Positions 54,199 through 64,000 are shown, numbered from the stretch's first letter. The stretch: 64,000 bases of DNA from Pseudomonas sp. MWU16-30317 (GCF_020515695.1 NZ_JAIWJA010000005.1:248001-312000), one strand, 5' to 3'. Numbers and translations are program-made. Notes: generated by a model from the letters alone, not told the origin.

Positions 54199-54663
54199 TC
54201 ACGACACCCGCTGCCCATCCGCCATGCGCAAGCGCTTGGACATCGACACCGCCAACACGCGGATGATCTTTGCGCCCACCTTGGGCACATCGTTGAGCAT
54301 TTTTTCCAGCGAGTCCTTGCCCAGGTTCAACAGCTTGCAGTCCTGCGCGGCGATACAGCTGGCCGAACGCCGTTCGCCATCGAGCACCGCCATCTCGCCG
54401 AATGCGCGGCCTTTGCGCAAGGTCGCCACTTCCACTTGCTTGCCTTCGCTGTCGGTCTTCTGGATCGACACCTGGCCGTAGTGAATGATGCACATGAAGG
54501 TGCCGGCATCGCCTTCGCGAAAGATCGCTTGATCCTTGGCGACGTCGACGATGCTGAAATAGCCCGAGGCTACCTTCAGGTCGTCAGGATGAATCTGCAC
54601 GAACATGCCGCAGTCCATCAGCATGTCGCGAATTTCGTTGTTCAGGTAGGTCGGATCAGGCAT
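54199..54663 (-). CDS. Cyclic nucleotide-binding domain protein
   Basis: A 154-residue protein made of a single cNMP-binding beta-barrel domain. The phosphate-binding cassette is visible as AFGEMAVLDGERRSASCIA (F-G-E-x-x-x-x-x-x-x-R-x-A). No DNA-binding helix-turn-helix follows, so it is not a Crp-type regulator by itself. It may act by binding a partner protein. It lies 69 bases from the oligopeptidase gene on the same strand. Confidence 0.85.
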   Translation of the reverse strand: MPDPTYLNNEIRDMLMDCGMFVQIHPDDLKVASGYFSIVDVAKDQAIFREGDAGTFMCIIHYGQVSIQKTDSEGKQVEVATLRKGRAFGEMAVLDGERRSASCIAAQDCKLLNLGKDSLEKMLNDVPKVGAKIIRVLAVSMSKRLRMADGQRVS

Positions 54664-54732
54664 GGCATCAGGTCTTTGCTATGGGTGAAAACCCCGGGGC
54701 GAACGCCGAATCGCCCGCAGGGTAGTAGGAAT

Positions 54733-56781
54733 TTATACCAGCTCGAGCACCTTGAACACGAATCCATACTCCAGTGCCACATCTCGCAGGCCCTGATAGC
54801 GCCCGCTCATGCCGCCGTGCCCGGCACCGAGCTCGGTCTTGAGCAGCAGTAAGTGATCATCGGTGCGGGTGGCGCGCAACTTGGCGACCCACTTGGCCGC
54901 TTCCCAATACTGCACGCGGCTGTCGTTGTAACCGGCGATCACCAGCATGGCCGGATACGCCTGGGCGCTGACGTTCTCATAAGGAGCGTAGCTCTTGATG
55001 CGCGCATAGACGTCAGCTTCTTGTGGATTTCCCCATTCGTCATATTCGGTGACCGTCAGCGGCAGGTCCGGGTCGAGCATGGTGTTGAGCACGTCGACGA
55101 ACGGTACTTCGGCAATCGCTGCCCGGAACAGTTCAGGGCGTTGATTGAGCACCGCACCGATCAGCAGGCCACCGGCACTGCCTCCGCTGATCACCAACTG
55201 GGCGGGGCTGGTCAGTTGCTGCTCGATCAGGTGCTCGGCGCAGGCGATGAAGTCGCTGAAGGTGTTGGCCTTGTGTTCCTGCTTGCCGGCGCGGTACCAC
55301 GCTTCGCCTAGCTCGCCGCCACCGCGTACGTGGGCGATGGCGAAGGCGACGCCGCGCTCCAGCAGGCTCAAGCGAGCATGGGAGAACCACGGATCGAGGC
55401 TCTCGCCGTAGGCGCCATAGCCATAGAGGTACAGCGGCGTAGCGGTGCCCACGGTATCGCGGCGCTGCACCAGGCTGATCGGCACTTGAGTACCATCGGC
55501 TGCGGTCGCCCACAGCCGCTGGCTCAGGTAATCGTCGGCGTTGAACGGGCCGAGCACCGGGGTTTCCTTGAGCACCACTTGGGCGCCGTCGGCGAGGCTG
55601 AGCTGGCGCACCTGAGCGGGGCGATTGAGGGCCTCGTAGCGCAGGCGGATGCGGGGGTTGTCGAATTCCAGGCTGTCGGAGATATACAGGCTGTAGGCCG
55701 CATCCGGCAGTTGCACGCGATATGCGGCGGCGCCCTGCGGGTGCACCTCGATAATCGGCAAGCCACCTTCGCGCAGGCTGAGGCTATAGGCCCGGGCATT
55801 GAGGGTGACGCCTTCGAGCATGCTGTCCTGACGGTGTTCGATCAGGGTTTGCCACTGTTCGCGGCCCGGCACCTGGCCGGTGTCCGCTGCCTGGTAGAGG
55901 GCGAAGTTGATGCCGGCCTGGTTGCTGCGGATAAACCAGGTCCACTGGCCTTCGAGCTGGCCGTGGTCGGGGTAGTACTCGTGATCCTCGACCCGCGGCG
56001 CCAGGCAGGTGAAATCGCCCAGCGGTGTCTCGGCGTCCAGCACCCATGCTTCACTGGTGGTCTTGCTGTTGAGCAGCAGGATCAACTGGCGCTCGGAGCT
56101 GGCGCGGTAGCAGTGCAGGAAGAAGCGCCCGTCGGTTTCCTCGAACACCGGCTCGGCGATGTCGCTGCCCAGGCGATGGCGATACAGCTTCCAGGGGCGG
56201 TGGGTATCATCCAGTTCGCCGAAAAACAGGGTCTGGCTGTCGTTGGCCCAGGTCATGCTGCCATCACATTGCTCGAATGGCAGCTCGGTGATCGCGCCGC
56301 TGCTCAGCTCCTTGATGTACAGGCGATAGGTTTCCTCGCCGTTGGTATCGAGGCTGTAGGCCAGGCGCTGTTGGTCCGGGCTGATGCTGAAGGCGCCCAG
56401 CGAGAGGAAGCCGCCTTCGGCCAGCACGTTGGGGTCGAGCAGCAACTGCTCGTGCTGTTCGTCGACGGTCGGCGAGTCATCGGCCGGGCGCGGGCAGCGG
56501 TAGTGGCGAGCGTATTCATCGCCGGCGGTGGTGCGGGTGTAGTACAGCCAAGGGCCCCAGGGCGAGGCGAGCGACAGATCGGTTTCGCGGATCCGGCCTT
56601 TGATTTCTTCGAACAGCTGCTCGCGCAATTCGGCTTGATCGGCCAGTTGCGCTTCCTGATAGGCGTTTTCGGCCTTGAGGTAGTCGAGCACGGCATCGGT
56701 ATCGCGCTCTTGCAGCCAGGCATAGGGATCGTCACCCGCGGCGCGACGGGCGATGGGAGGCAGGGGGGGTGTAGAGGCCAT
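54733..56781 (-). CDS. ptrB: Oligopeptidase B
   Basis: A 682-residue S9A serine peptidase that cuts short peptides after Arg or Lys in the cytosol. The N-terminal beta-propeller (about residues 70-410) caps the C-terminal alpha/beta-hydrolase domain. The nucleophile Ser is in ISGGSAGG, the Asp in IAGYNDSRVQYWEA, and the His in GAGHGG. Length fits oligopeptidase B. An AGGA site lies 6 bases before the ATG. Confidence 0.92.
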   Translation of the reverse strand: MASTPPLPPIARRAAGDDPYAWLQERDTDAVLDYLKAENAYQEAQLADQAELREQLFEEIKGRIRETDLSLASPWGPWLYYTRTTAGDEYARHYRCPRPADDSPTVDEQHEQLLLDPNVLAEGGFLSLGAFSISPDQQRLAYSLDTNGEETYRLYIKELSSGAITELPFEQCDGSMTWANDSQTLFFGELDDTHRPWKLYRHRLGSDIAEPVFEETDGRFFLHCYRASSERQLILLLNSKTTSEAWVLDAETPLGDFTCLAPRVEDHEYYPDHGQLEGQWTWFIRSNQAGINFALYQAADTGQVPGREQWQTLIEHRQDSMLEGVTLNARAYSLSLREGGLPIIEVHPQGAAAYRVQLPDAAYSLYISDSLEFDNPRIRLRYEALNRPAQVRQLSLADGAQVVLKETPVLGPFNADDYLSQRLWATAADGTQVPISLVQRRDTVGTATPLYLYGYGAYGESLDPWFSHARLSLLERGVAFAIAHVRGGGELGEAWYRAGKQEHKANTFSDFIACAEHLIEQQLTSPAQLVISGGSAGGLLIGAVLNQRPELFRAAIAEVPFVDVLNTMLDPDLPLTVTEYDEWGNPQEADVYARIKSYAPYENVSAQAYPAMLVIAGYNDSRVQYWEAAKWVAKLRATRTDDHLLLLKTELGAGHGGMSGRYQGLRDVALEYGFVFKVLELV

Positions 56782-56846
56782 GAGGATTCCTGAATTATCT
56801 GAAAGTCGAGCGCCTGGGATGGGCTTGCAATGATGGCGTTCATACG

Positions 56847-56935
56847 GGCCTCTTCGCGGGCAAGCCTTGCTCCGACACCTGTACGGTGCGGGACCTCATT
56901 GCACTGTGCAAGCAAAGCTTGCTCGCGAAGAGGCC
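56847..56935. repeat. REP inverted pair
   Basis: GCCTCTTCGCGGGCAAGCC and, inverted, AAGCTTGCTCGCGAAGAGGC in the divergent region of ptrB. Unusually, this pair lies between two 5' ends. Confidence 0.85.
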
Positions 56936-57024
56936 ATCAGCAGCACCACGACGCTCTCGGGGAAGCTTTGCTTCCATAAAGCCGTTATCATAAGCGTCTC
57001 TTTGCCAGCCTTACCACGGACACC

Positions 57025-57507
57025 ATGACCGAGCACGATTATTTCCTCGCCTGGGGCATCTACGCTATCGCCGCTGTCGGCTGCTTGTTGGTCTGGTTTC
57101 GCCTGACCCGCTGGATGTGGCGCTATCTACGCGAGCCGCTGCGCGTGCTGGCACTGGTGCTGCTGGCCACGCCGACCATCGTCGATCCGCTCAAGGAGCT
57201 TTACGCGCCGGCCATCGCCATCACGGCCCTCGATCTGCTGGTCAAGGCAGGTAACAACATCCTGCAGGCCGCGTCCGACCTGGCCATGTATGGCATGTTC
57301 GCCTTTGGCCTGTACCTGATCTTCGTGCTGATTCGCTGGCCGATCGTCAGTGCCTCGCGCCGACGCAAGGCCGAGCAGGCGGTCGCCGCCGAGCGTCGCG
57401 CCGCCGAAATCAAGGCCGAGGAAGAGGCCCAGGAACGATTCGAGGCACGCGGCGAGCGCCGTCCCGCTGCGGCCAATACCGGTTATCGTGTAGAACCGCG
57501 CCTCTAA
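57025..57507 (+). CDS. Small inner-membrane protein, Pseudomonas-conserved
   Basis: A 160-residue protein with three or so hydrophobic helices (about residues 8-25, 38-50, 88-106) and a charged, Glu/Ala/Arg-rich cytosolic tail that may form a coiled coil (RRRKAEQAVAAERRAAEIKAEEEAQE). No domain is recognised. It is 22 bases upstream of the amidotransferase gene, so probably co-transcribed with it. Confidence 0.72.
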   Translation: MTEHDYFLAWGIYAIAAVGCLLVWFRLTRWMWRYLREPLRVLALVLLATPTIVDPLKELYAPAIAITALDLLVKAGNNILQAASDLAMYGMFAFGLYLIFVLIRWPIVSASRRRKAEQAVAAERRAAEIKAEEEAQERFEARGERRPAAANTGYRVEPRL

Positions 57508-57529
57508 CGCTGATTGCGAGAACCCGCAC

Positions 57530-58315
57530 ATGTGCGAATTGCTGGGCATGAGTGCCAACGTTCCGACCGACATCGTTTTCAGCTTTACCGGGCTTATGCA
57601 GCGCGGCGGCCGCACCGGGCCGCACCGCGATGGCTGGGGCATCGGCTTTTACGAAGGCCGCGGCCTGCGGCTGTTTCAGGATCCGACCGCCAGTAGTGAA
57701 TCGCAAGTCGCACAACTGGTGCAACGTTACCCGATCAAGAGCGAAGTGGTAATCGGCCACATCCGCCAGGCCAATGTCGGCAAGGTGTGCCTGGCCAACA
57801 CTCACCCGTTTGTGCGCGAGATGTGGGGGCGCAACTGGTGTTTCGCCCACAACGGCCAGTTGGCCGACTTCAACCCGGCAGTCGGCTTTTATCGGCCGGT
57901 GGGCGATACCGACAGCGAGGCAGCGTTTTGCGATCTGCTCAACCGCATCCGCAGTGAATTTGCCGAGCCGGTCAGCCTCCAAGCGCTGCTGCCGGTGCTG
58001 GTCAAAGCCTGTACCGAGTACCGCAGCCAGGGCGTTTTCAACTGTCTGCTGAGCGACGGCGATGGGCTGTTCAGTTTCTGTTCCAGCAAGTTGGTGCACA
58101 TCACCCGGCGGGCACCTTTCGGCCCGGCGCGCCTCAAAGATGTGGACATGATCGTCGATTTTCAGGCCGAGACCACGCCCAACGATGTGGTCACGGTGAT
58201 CGCCACCGAGCCACTGACCGAAGACGAGATCTGGCATCGCTACGCCTCGGGCGAATGGCGCCTGTGGCGCGGTGGTGAATGCACAGACCATGGCCAGACA
58301 GCGGTTATCGAATAG
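57530..58315 (+). CDS. Class II glutamine amidotransferase (YafJ-like)
   Basis: A 261-residue Ntn hydrolase of the YafJ/DUG3-like class II amidotransferase group. The nucleophile is Cys2 (MCELLGMS), exposed after Met removal. GGRTGPHRDGWGIGFYEGRGLRLF, IGHIRQANVG and NTHPFVREMWGRNWCFAHNGQL are family signatures. The synthetase half found in other class II enzymes is absent. The substrate is unknown; relatives act on gamma-glutamyl peptides. Confidence 0.88.
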   Translation: MCELLGMSANVPTDIVFSFTGLMQRGGRTGPHRDGWGIGFYEGRGLRLFQDPTASSESQVAQLVQRYPIKSEVVIGHIRQANVGKVCLANTHPFVREMWGRNWCFAHNGQLADFNPAVGFYRPVGDTDSEAAFCDLLNRIRSEFAEPVSLQALLPVLVKACTEYRSQGVFNCLLSDGDGLFSFCSSKLVHITRRAPFGPARLKDVDMIVDFQAETTPNDVVTVIATEPLTEDEIWHRYASGEWRLWRGGECTDHGQTAVIE

Positions 58316-58325
58316 GGAAGCTCCC

Positions 58326-58856
58326 ATGCTGCGAAGTTACGCGCGCTTGATTCTGTTTACCTTCGGCCTGCTGGTGGGCGTGCAGGTGCCCGGTTTCATC
58401 AACGATTACAGCCATCGGGTCGAGGCGCATCTGAACGAGGCGCAGCAGAGCCTCAAAGGTTTCAATGACACGGCCAACCAGTTCTTCAACGGTAATCTGC
58501 AGGCGCTGGTCGAGCATTATCGCAGCAGCGAAGACCCGGTTTTCCGCAGCGACGCTACCAGCATTGGCACCTTGGCCAGTCGTCAGGCCGCGCTGGATGC
58601 CGAGTGGATGGCGCTGCAGGGCCCCTGGTATCAGAGAGCCTGGCACGTGATCACCGCCGCCGATCCGGCGATTCTTGACGAGACCGCCAATGGCTACAGC
58701 TACCAAGTGCTGCTGGCGCCCGAGGCCATCGCCTGGGGGATGGCCTGCGCGTTCCTGCTGGCGTGGCTGATCGAAGGGTTTATCGTTCTGCTGGACTGGG
58801 CGTTTGCCGGTGGGCGGCATCGGGGCAAGATCAGCAAGCACGAGAGCTGGCGCTGA
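58326..58856 (+). CDS. DUF2937 membrane protein
   Basis: A 176-residue protein with an N-terminal hydrophobic helix (MLRSYARLILFTFGLLVGVQVPGF), a helical periplasmic middle (about residues 28-135) and a second membrane helix near the end (WGMACAFLLAWLIEGFIVLL). The pattern fits DUF2937. AGGGAAG lies 6 bases before the ATG. It lies 10 bases from the amidotransferase stop, so it is the last gene of that three-gene unit. Confidence 0.78.
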   Translation: MLRSYARLILFTFGLLVGVQVPGFINDYSHRVEAHLNEAQQSLKGFNDTANQFFNGNLQALVEHYRSSEDPVFRSDATSIGTLASRQAALDAEWMALQGPWYQRAWHVITAADPAILDETANGYSYQVLLAPEAIAWGMACAFLLAWLIEGFIVLLDWAFAGGRHRGKISKHESWR

Positions 58857-58883
58857 GCCTGACCCGCTCCCACAGGGGCTGCG

Positions 58884-60062
58884 TTATTTGGCCAAATAAC
58901 GCATCCCTTCCTCCAGGCCGCGCAAGGTCAGGGGATACATCTGGTCCTCGACCAACTCCCGGATGATCTGCGTCGAGGCGGTATAGCCCCAAGTGTCCTT
59001 CGGATATGGGTTGATCCAGATCAACTTCTTGAATTTCTCCCTGAAACGCTGCATCCACACATACCCGGCTTCCTCGTTCCAGTGCTCGACGCTGCCGCCT
59101 GGCTGAGTGACTTCATAGGGCGCCATGGCCGCATCGCTGACGAAGATAACTTTGTAATCGGCGCCGTATTTGTGCAGCAGGTCCTGGGTGGAGGTGCGCT
59201 CGGAGGTGCGCCGCAGATTGTTCTTCCAGACCGATTCATAGATGAAGTTGTGGAAGTAGAAATACTCCAGATGCTTGAACTCGGTCTTGCAAGCCGAGAA
59301 CAACTCTTCGCACACCTTTACATGGGCATCCATCGAGCCGCCGATATCGAACAGCAGCAATAACTTTACCGAGTTGCGTCGTTCCGGTCGCATCTGGATA
59401 TTCAGCAGGCCGGCATCGCGAGCGGTGTGGTCGATGGTGCCATCGATGTCCAACTCATCGGCCGCGCCTTGGCGAGCGAATTTGCGCAAGCGCCTCAAGG
59501 CGACCTTGATGTTGCGAGTGCCGAGTTCGACTTGATCGTCGAGGTTCTTGTACTCGCGTTGATCCCAGACTTTCACCGCCTTGCCCTGGCGCTTGCCGGC
59601 ATCGCCAACGCGGATACCTTCGGGGTTGTAGCCCCCCGAACCGAACGGACTAGTGCCGCCGGTGCCAATCCATTTGTTGCCACCGGCGTGGCGTTCTTTC
59701 TGTTCTTCAAGGCGCTGCTTGAAGGCGTCGATCAACTGGTCGAGGCCGCCGAGGGATTGAATCTCGGCGCGCTCCTCGGGTGTCAGCGAGCGCTCGAACT
59801 CCTTGCGCAGCCAGTCTTCCGGAATCAGTGCCTCGAGGTGTTGATCGAGATTTTGCAGGCCATTGAAGTATGCCGAAAACGCCCGGTCGAACTTGTCGAA
59901 ATGGCGCTCGTCCTTGACCAGAATCGCCCGCGACAAATAGTAGAACTCATCCATGTCGGCAAAGATCACTCGCTGTTGGAGAGCGTTGATCAAGTCGAGC
60001 AACTCGCGCACCGACACCGGCACCTTGGCGGCGCGCATTTCATTGAAGAGGTTGAGCAGCAT
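58884..60062 (-). CDS. VWA-domain protein (CoxE-like)
   Basis: A 392-residue protein with an N-terminal helical region and a C-terminal von Willebrand A domain (about residues 205-390). The metal-binding MIDAS motif is D-x-G-x-S in LLLFDIGGSMD. It lies 30 bases after a MoxR AAA+ gene. Such MoxR-VWA pairs act together as chaperones for metal-enzyme assembly or stress; the target here is not adjacent. Confidence 0.87.
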   Translation of the reverse strand: MLLNLFNEMRAAKVPVSVRELLDLINALQQRVIFADMDEFYYLSRAILVKDERHFDKFDRAFSAYFNGLQNLDQHLEALIPEDWLRKEFERSLTPEERAEIQSLGGLDQLIDAFKQRLEEQKERHAGGNKWIGTGGTSPFGSGGYNPEGIRVGDAGKRQGKAVKVWDQREYKNLDDQVELGTRNIKVALRRLRKFARQGAADELDIDGTIDHTARDAGLLNIQMRPERRNSVKLLLLFDIGGSMDAHVKVCEELFSACKTEFKHLEYFYFHNFIYESVWKNNLRRTSERTSTQDLLHKYGADYKVIFVSDAAMAPYEVTQPGGSVEHWNEEAGYVWMQRFREKFKKLIWINPYPKDTWGYTASTQIIRELVEDQMYPLTLRGLEEGMRYLAK

Positions 60063-60092
60063 GGCCGTCGCCCTTTGGCAGAAAATCGAAAG

Positions 60093-60938
60093 TCAGCGGT
60101 TGCCGCGACGGCTCATGAACGCGAGGCGCTCGAGCAACTGCACGTCCTGTTCGTTCTTCACCAAGGCGCCTGCCAGGGGCGGGATGGCCTTGGTGGGATC
60201 GCGCTCGCGCAGGACCGCTTCGCCGATGTTGTCGGCCATCAACAGTTTGAGCCAGTCGACCAATTCCGAGGTGGAGGGCTTTTTCTTCAGGCCCGGCACC
60301 TTGCGTACATCGAAGAACACGTCCAGCGCCTCGCTGACCAGTTCCTTCTTGATGTTCGGGTAATGCACGTCGACGATTTTCTGCAGTGTGATGCGATCGG
60401 GGAAGGCGATGTAATGGAAGAAGCACCGGCGCAGAAAGGCGTCCGGCAGTTCTTTCTCGTTATTGGAGGTAATAATGATGATCGGCCGCTGCTTGGCCTT
60501 GATGGTCTCGTCGATCTCGTAAACGTAGAACTCCATCTTGTCGAGTTCTTGTAGCAGGTCGTTGGGGAACTCGATGTCGGCCTTGTCGATTTCATCGATC
60601 AAGAGGATGACCCGGTCTTCGGATTCGAAGGCTTCCCATAACTTGCCCTTCTTCAGGTAATTGCGCACATCGTGGACTTTGTCGACGCCCAGTTGCGAGT
60701 CGCGTAGGCGGCTGACGGCATCGTATTCGTAGAGGCCCTGATGGGCCTTGGTGGTCGATTTGATGTGCCAGGTGATCAGCCGTGCGCCGAAGGATTCGGC
60801 CAGTTGCTCGGCCAGCATGGTCTTGCCGGTGCCGGGTTCGCCCTTGACCAGCAAAGGCCGTTGCAGAGTGATGGCTGCGTTGACCGCCAGTTTCAGGTCG
60901 TCAGTGGCGACATAAGCGGCTGTGCCTTCGAATTTCAT
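60093..60938 (-). CDS. MoxR-family AAA+ ATPase
   Basis: A 281-residue AAA+ ATPase. Walker A is GEPGTGKT (about residues 33-40), Walker B LLIDEIDK, sensor 1 IIITSNNEKEL, and the Arg finger region FLRRCFFHYI. It is first in a two-gene unit with the VWA protein. The MoxR subgroup (APE2220- or CGN-like) was not resolved. GGAG lies 9 bases before the ATG. Confidence 0.9.
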   Translation of the reverse strand: MKFEGTAAYVATDDLKLAVNAAITLQRPLLVKGEPGTGKTMLAEQLAESFGARLITWHIKSTTKAHQGLYEYDAVSRLRDSQLGVDKVHDVRNYLKKGKLWEAFESEDRVILLIDEIDKADIEFPNDLLQELDKMEFYVYEIDETIKAKQRPIIIITSNNEKELPDAFLRRCFFHYIAFPDRITLQKIVDVHYPNIKKELVSEALDVFFDVRKVPGLKKKPSTSELVDWLKLLMADNIGEAVLRERDPTKAIPPLAGALVKNEQDVQLLERLAFMSRRGNR

Positions 60939-61020
60939 CGGTGCAACTCCGGTCTTGTTGAATGAATATTCCCGACTATAACGCGGGGGCTAAATCATGG
61001 GAACGCGACACCGTCTATGT

Positions 61021-61050
61021 GGCCGCACGCGCGAGCTCGCTCCCACAGGT
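61021..61050. repeat. Single REP-like copy
   Basis: GCGCGAGCTCGCTCCCACAG between the MoxR gene start and the DUF748 gene stop; partial match to the family. Confidence 0.6.
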
Positions 61051-61066
61051 TTGACGTTGCTACCTG

Positions 61067-62146
61067 CTATTTATCAGCACTTGGCGGCGCTTGTTCATAT
61101 CGGGCATTGAACGCTTGCACGAACCCATTGCGCAGGATCTCCCAGAACGCCTCCAAGGCGCTGATATCCTGGCGGTGCACATTACCGCTGAGGTCCACTC
61201 GGGTGGCGAACTGGTTTTTGTTCTGGTTTTTCAGCAGCGTCTGCGAGCCGCCGACAATGGCTTCCCAGATGGAACGGAAAATGCCCTTGTCCTTGTTCTC
61301 GACATCCTGCTGCCAATTGAACACATCGACGTTGTGCAGCAGCGGTTTGATATAGCCGCTCAGCTGAGCCTTCTTGGCATCGGCCTCGATGACGATATCG
61401 CCGGTGCCCGCATTGAAGTCGAACTTGCCATAGGCGCTGGAGAAGTCATTGAGCCTGCGCAGTTCGATGCCTGTGGCGCGCAAGCGAAATTCGAAGTCCT
61501 CGAAGTTGCTCAGCGGATCGAAGGTCGCTGTGGTTTCCACCGGCGCCTGGCCGAACAGCTGGGCCTTGGCCGTGAAGCGCGCGTCACGTTTGCCTTGTAC
61601 ATCCACCACGTTGGTCAGGTTATAGACGCTGGCATTGACCTGGGTGGCCTGCAGATCGACCGGTGGCTTGGAGGTGAAGTTACGGAAGCTGATCTTGCCG
61701 TCGTCGATGCGCACCTCGTTGAGGGTAATCGGCAACAGCTTGCCCAGTTGTGCGCGCCAGTCGGTGCCGCTACCGGTCTGCGAGGCTTGCTTGTTGGTGC
61801 CGCCGTCGACGAAGTTGAGCGTCGGACGCACAAACTCCATCTCGGCCACCACGGCATGGTCGTACCACAGCGAATGCCAGCTCACCGACAGATCGATCAA
61901 CGGTGCGTCCAGCAGCGGCACGGGCACCTTGCCATCGACCTTGGTGATCTGCAGGCCGTTGATCCGGTAGGCGCCGCGCCACAGCGCCAGGTCGACGTCA
62001 TCGACATGGCCATGGTAGTCGCCCATGCTCGCCAGCTTGTCATTGAGGTAGTTGCGCACCACGTAGGGCAGGGCGATATGCACCACGGCCAGGATCAACA
62101 CCAGACCGACAAGGGTCCACATGGGCCAGCTGTAGCGACGTTTCAT
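61067..62146 (-). CDS. DUF748/AsmA-like membrane-anchored protein
   Basis: A 359-residue protein with an N-terminal membrane anchor (MKRRYSWPMWTLVGLVLILAVVHIAL) and a large periplasmic domain rich in beta-strand. YVVRNYLNDKLASMGDYHGHVDDVDLALWRGAYRINGLQI is typical of the DUF748/AsmA-like group, relatives of which bridge the envelope or move lipids. Its role here is unknown. The start at 62146 is chosen because it begins the anchor. It is divergent from cysK. Confidence 0.82.
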   Translation of the reverse strand: MKRRYSWPMWTLVGLVLILAVVHIALPYVVRNYLNDKLASMGDYHGHVDDVDLALWRGAYRINGLQITKVDGKVPVPLLDAPLIDLSVSWHSLWYDHAVVAEMEFVRPTLNFVDGGTNKQASQTGSGTDWRAQLGKLLPITLNEVRIDDGKISFRNFTSKPPVDLQATQVNASVYNLTNVVDVQGKRDARFTAKAQLFGQAPVETTATFDPLSNFEDFEFRLRATGIELRRLNDFSSAYGKFDFNAGTGDIVIEADAKKAQLSGYIKPLLHNVDVFNWQQDVENKDKGIFRSIWEAIVGGSQTLLKNQNKNQFATRVDLSGNVHRQDISALEAFWEILRNGFVQAFNARYEQAPPSADK

Positions 62147-62270
62147 GACCAGGTTCTCGTGAGATATGGACGGTTGACTGCGGGGCACGCTATCGGTTCG
62201 CCGCGACTGGACTCGTTCGCGTGGCAGGCATACCCTTGAGTTTTGACGCTGATGCATAAGGACCCGTCCC

Positions 62271-63245
<975 letters not shown>

Positions 63246-63261
63246 TGATGTAGGCAGGGTT

Positions 63262-63333
63262 GGCCCCTTCGCGGGCAAGCCTTGCTCCGACAATGCTCGC
63301 GCTGTGGGAGCGAAGCGGGCTCGCGAAGGGGCC
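63262..63333. repeat. REP inverted pair
   Basis: GGCCCCTTCGCGGGCAAGCC and, inverted, GGCTCGCGAAGGGGCC between cysK and lpxO, very symmetrical. Confidence 0.87.
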
Positions 63334-63439
63334 GGCACAGGCTGCTCCATTGACCCAAATCACCCACCCCGTCGCCACAGGTGTTCCCCCGCTGCAATCG
63401 GGTTTATCATGGTGGACTGCCTTTTCGTGGAGTCCACGC

Positions 63440-64000
63440 ATGACCCTTTCTCTCGCCGCCAAGCTACTGGTGCTGCTGATTTTCGTCGGCAGCATCCTGT
63501 ACGTGCATTTGCGCGGCAAGGCGCGGCTGCCGGTGTTGCGCCAGTTCGTCAATCATTCGGCATTGTTCGCGCCTTATAACGCCCTGATGTACCTGTTTTC
63601 CAGCGTACCTTCCACGCCATATCTGGACCGCAGCAAGTTCCCCGAACTCGATGTGCTCAAGAACAACTGGGAAACCATCCGCGAAGAGGCCATGCACCTG
63701 TTCGACGAAGGCTATATTCGCGCCGCCGCCAAGGACAACGATGCCGGATTCGGCTCGTTCTTCAAGAAGGGCTGGAAGCGCTTCTACCTGAAGTGGTACG
63801 ACAAGGCCCTGCCATCCGCAGAGGCGCTGTGCCCCAAGACCGTGGCGCTGGTCAACAGCATCCCCAACGTCAAGGGCGCGATGTTCGCCTTGCTGCCAGG
63901 CGGCAGTCACCTCAACCCGCACCGCGACCCGTTTGCCGGCTCGCTGCGCTATCACCTCGGCCTGTCGACGCCCAACTCCGATGCCTGCCGCATTTTCGTC
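63440..64000 (+). CDS. lpxO: Lipid A 2-hydroxylase LpxO, 5' part
   Basis: The reading frame is open to the window end (187 codons), so only the N-terminal part is seen. It is an Fe(II)/2-oxoglutarate aspartyl/asparaginyl beta-hydroxylase-like protein. One N-terminal helix (LLVLLIFVGSILYVHL) anchors it, and the conserved GSHLNPHRDPFAGSLRYHLGL contains the HRD iron site. LpxO adds a 2-hydroxyl to lipid A acyl chains. GGAG lies 8 bases before the ATG. With eptA it makes the second lipid A-modifying gene in this window. Confidence 0.88.
   Translation, partial: MTLSLAAKLLVLLIFVGSILYVHLRGKARLPVLRQFVNHSALFAPYNALMYLFSSVPSTPYLDRSKFPELDVLKNNWETIREEAMHLFDEGYIRAAAKDNDAGFGSFFKKGWKRFYLKWYDKALPSAEALCPKTVALVNSIPNVKGAMFALLPGGSHLNPHRDPFAGSLRYHLGLSTPNSDACRIFV

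Noticed and set aside
54853..56793. Plus-strand frames opposite the oligopeptidase gene, the longest 487 codons
   Set aside because: Antisense shadows of a complete S9 peptidase with all catalytic motifs.

Overview
The window looks like chromosomal DNA of a Pseudomonas, probably of the fluorescens/putida type. This rests on high GC, the gene families and their order (fadD2-fadD1-hrpA, a LysR/hydrolase/ppiA/ABC-exporter block, gbuA beside gbuR, OprD-type porins), and many copies of a Pseudomonas-style REP palindrome between genes. I see no rRNA, tRNA, prophage, transposase or CRISPR array. Almost everything is ordinary core or soft-core genome with tight spacing.

Layout. 0-12 kb: two small unknown genes, a MaoC-type hydratase facing two tandem acyl-CoA synthetases (fadD2, fadD1), the large helicase HrpA, a delta-60-repeat protein, and a FabH-like synthase related to the one that feeds beta-oxidation products back into fatty acid synthesis. 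12-16 kb: a Porin_5-type and an OprD-type outer-membrane porin and a FemAB-like acyltransferase. 16.8-22 kb: a compact minus-strand LysR / hydrolase / cyclophilin / ABC-exporter cluster with a divergent EamA transporter. 22-28.6 kb: a YbdG-type mechanosensitive channel and a nitrate uptake operon (nrtA-nrtB-nrtD) with its NIT-ANTAR regulator NasR upstream. 28.6-36.7 kb: small genes (putative porin, SutA-like peptide, CvfB, CsbD), BrkB-peptide deformylase, AlkB and LysE. 36.7-45 kb: lipid A modifier EptA, an AHSA1 protein, a GAF histidine kinase, a CHASE4-PAS-GGDEF-EAL protein, a DEAD-box helicase and a 41-residue ORF. 45-54 kb: a glucarate-dehydratase-type enzyme with its transporter, a chitin-binding LPMO-like protein, and guanidinobutyrase (gbuA) with an NCS1 permease and gbuR. 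54-64 kb: a cNMP-binding protein, oligopeptidase B, a YafJ-type amidotransferase, a MoxR/VWA pair, a DUF748 protein, cysK, and the 5' part of lpxO cut by the window end.

The most informative regulatory region is upstream of nrtA. In one short stretch I can read possible NtrC sites, a near-consensus sigma-54 promoter, and a leader whose GGAC-AACGGC-GTCC hairpin overlaps the 5' arm of an intrinsic terminator. That is the arrangement expected for ANTAR-protein antitermination, and the ANTAR regulator gene is the adjacent upstream gene. Nitrogen limitation (NtrC/sigma-54) and nitrate (NasR) would therefore both be needed for nitrate uptake. Other points worth a second look are an AA10 LPMO-like protein with no signal peptide, a SutA-like small protein, a strong LysR palindrome between gbuA and gbuR, a REP pair inside the nrt operon, and a TTG start on the glucarate dehydratase gene.
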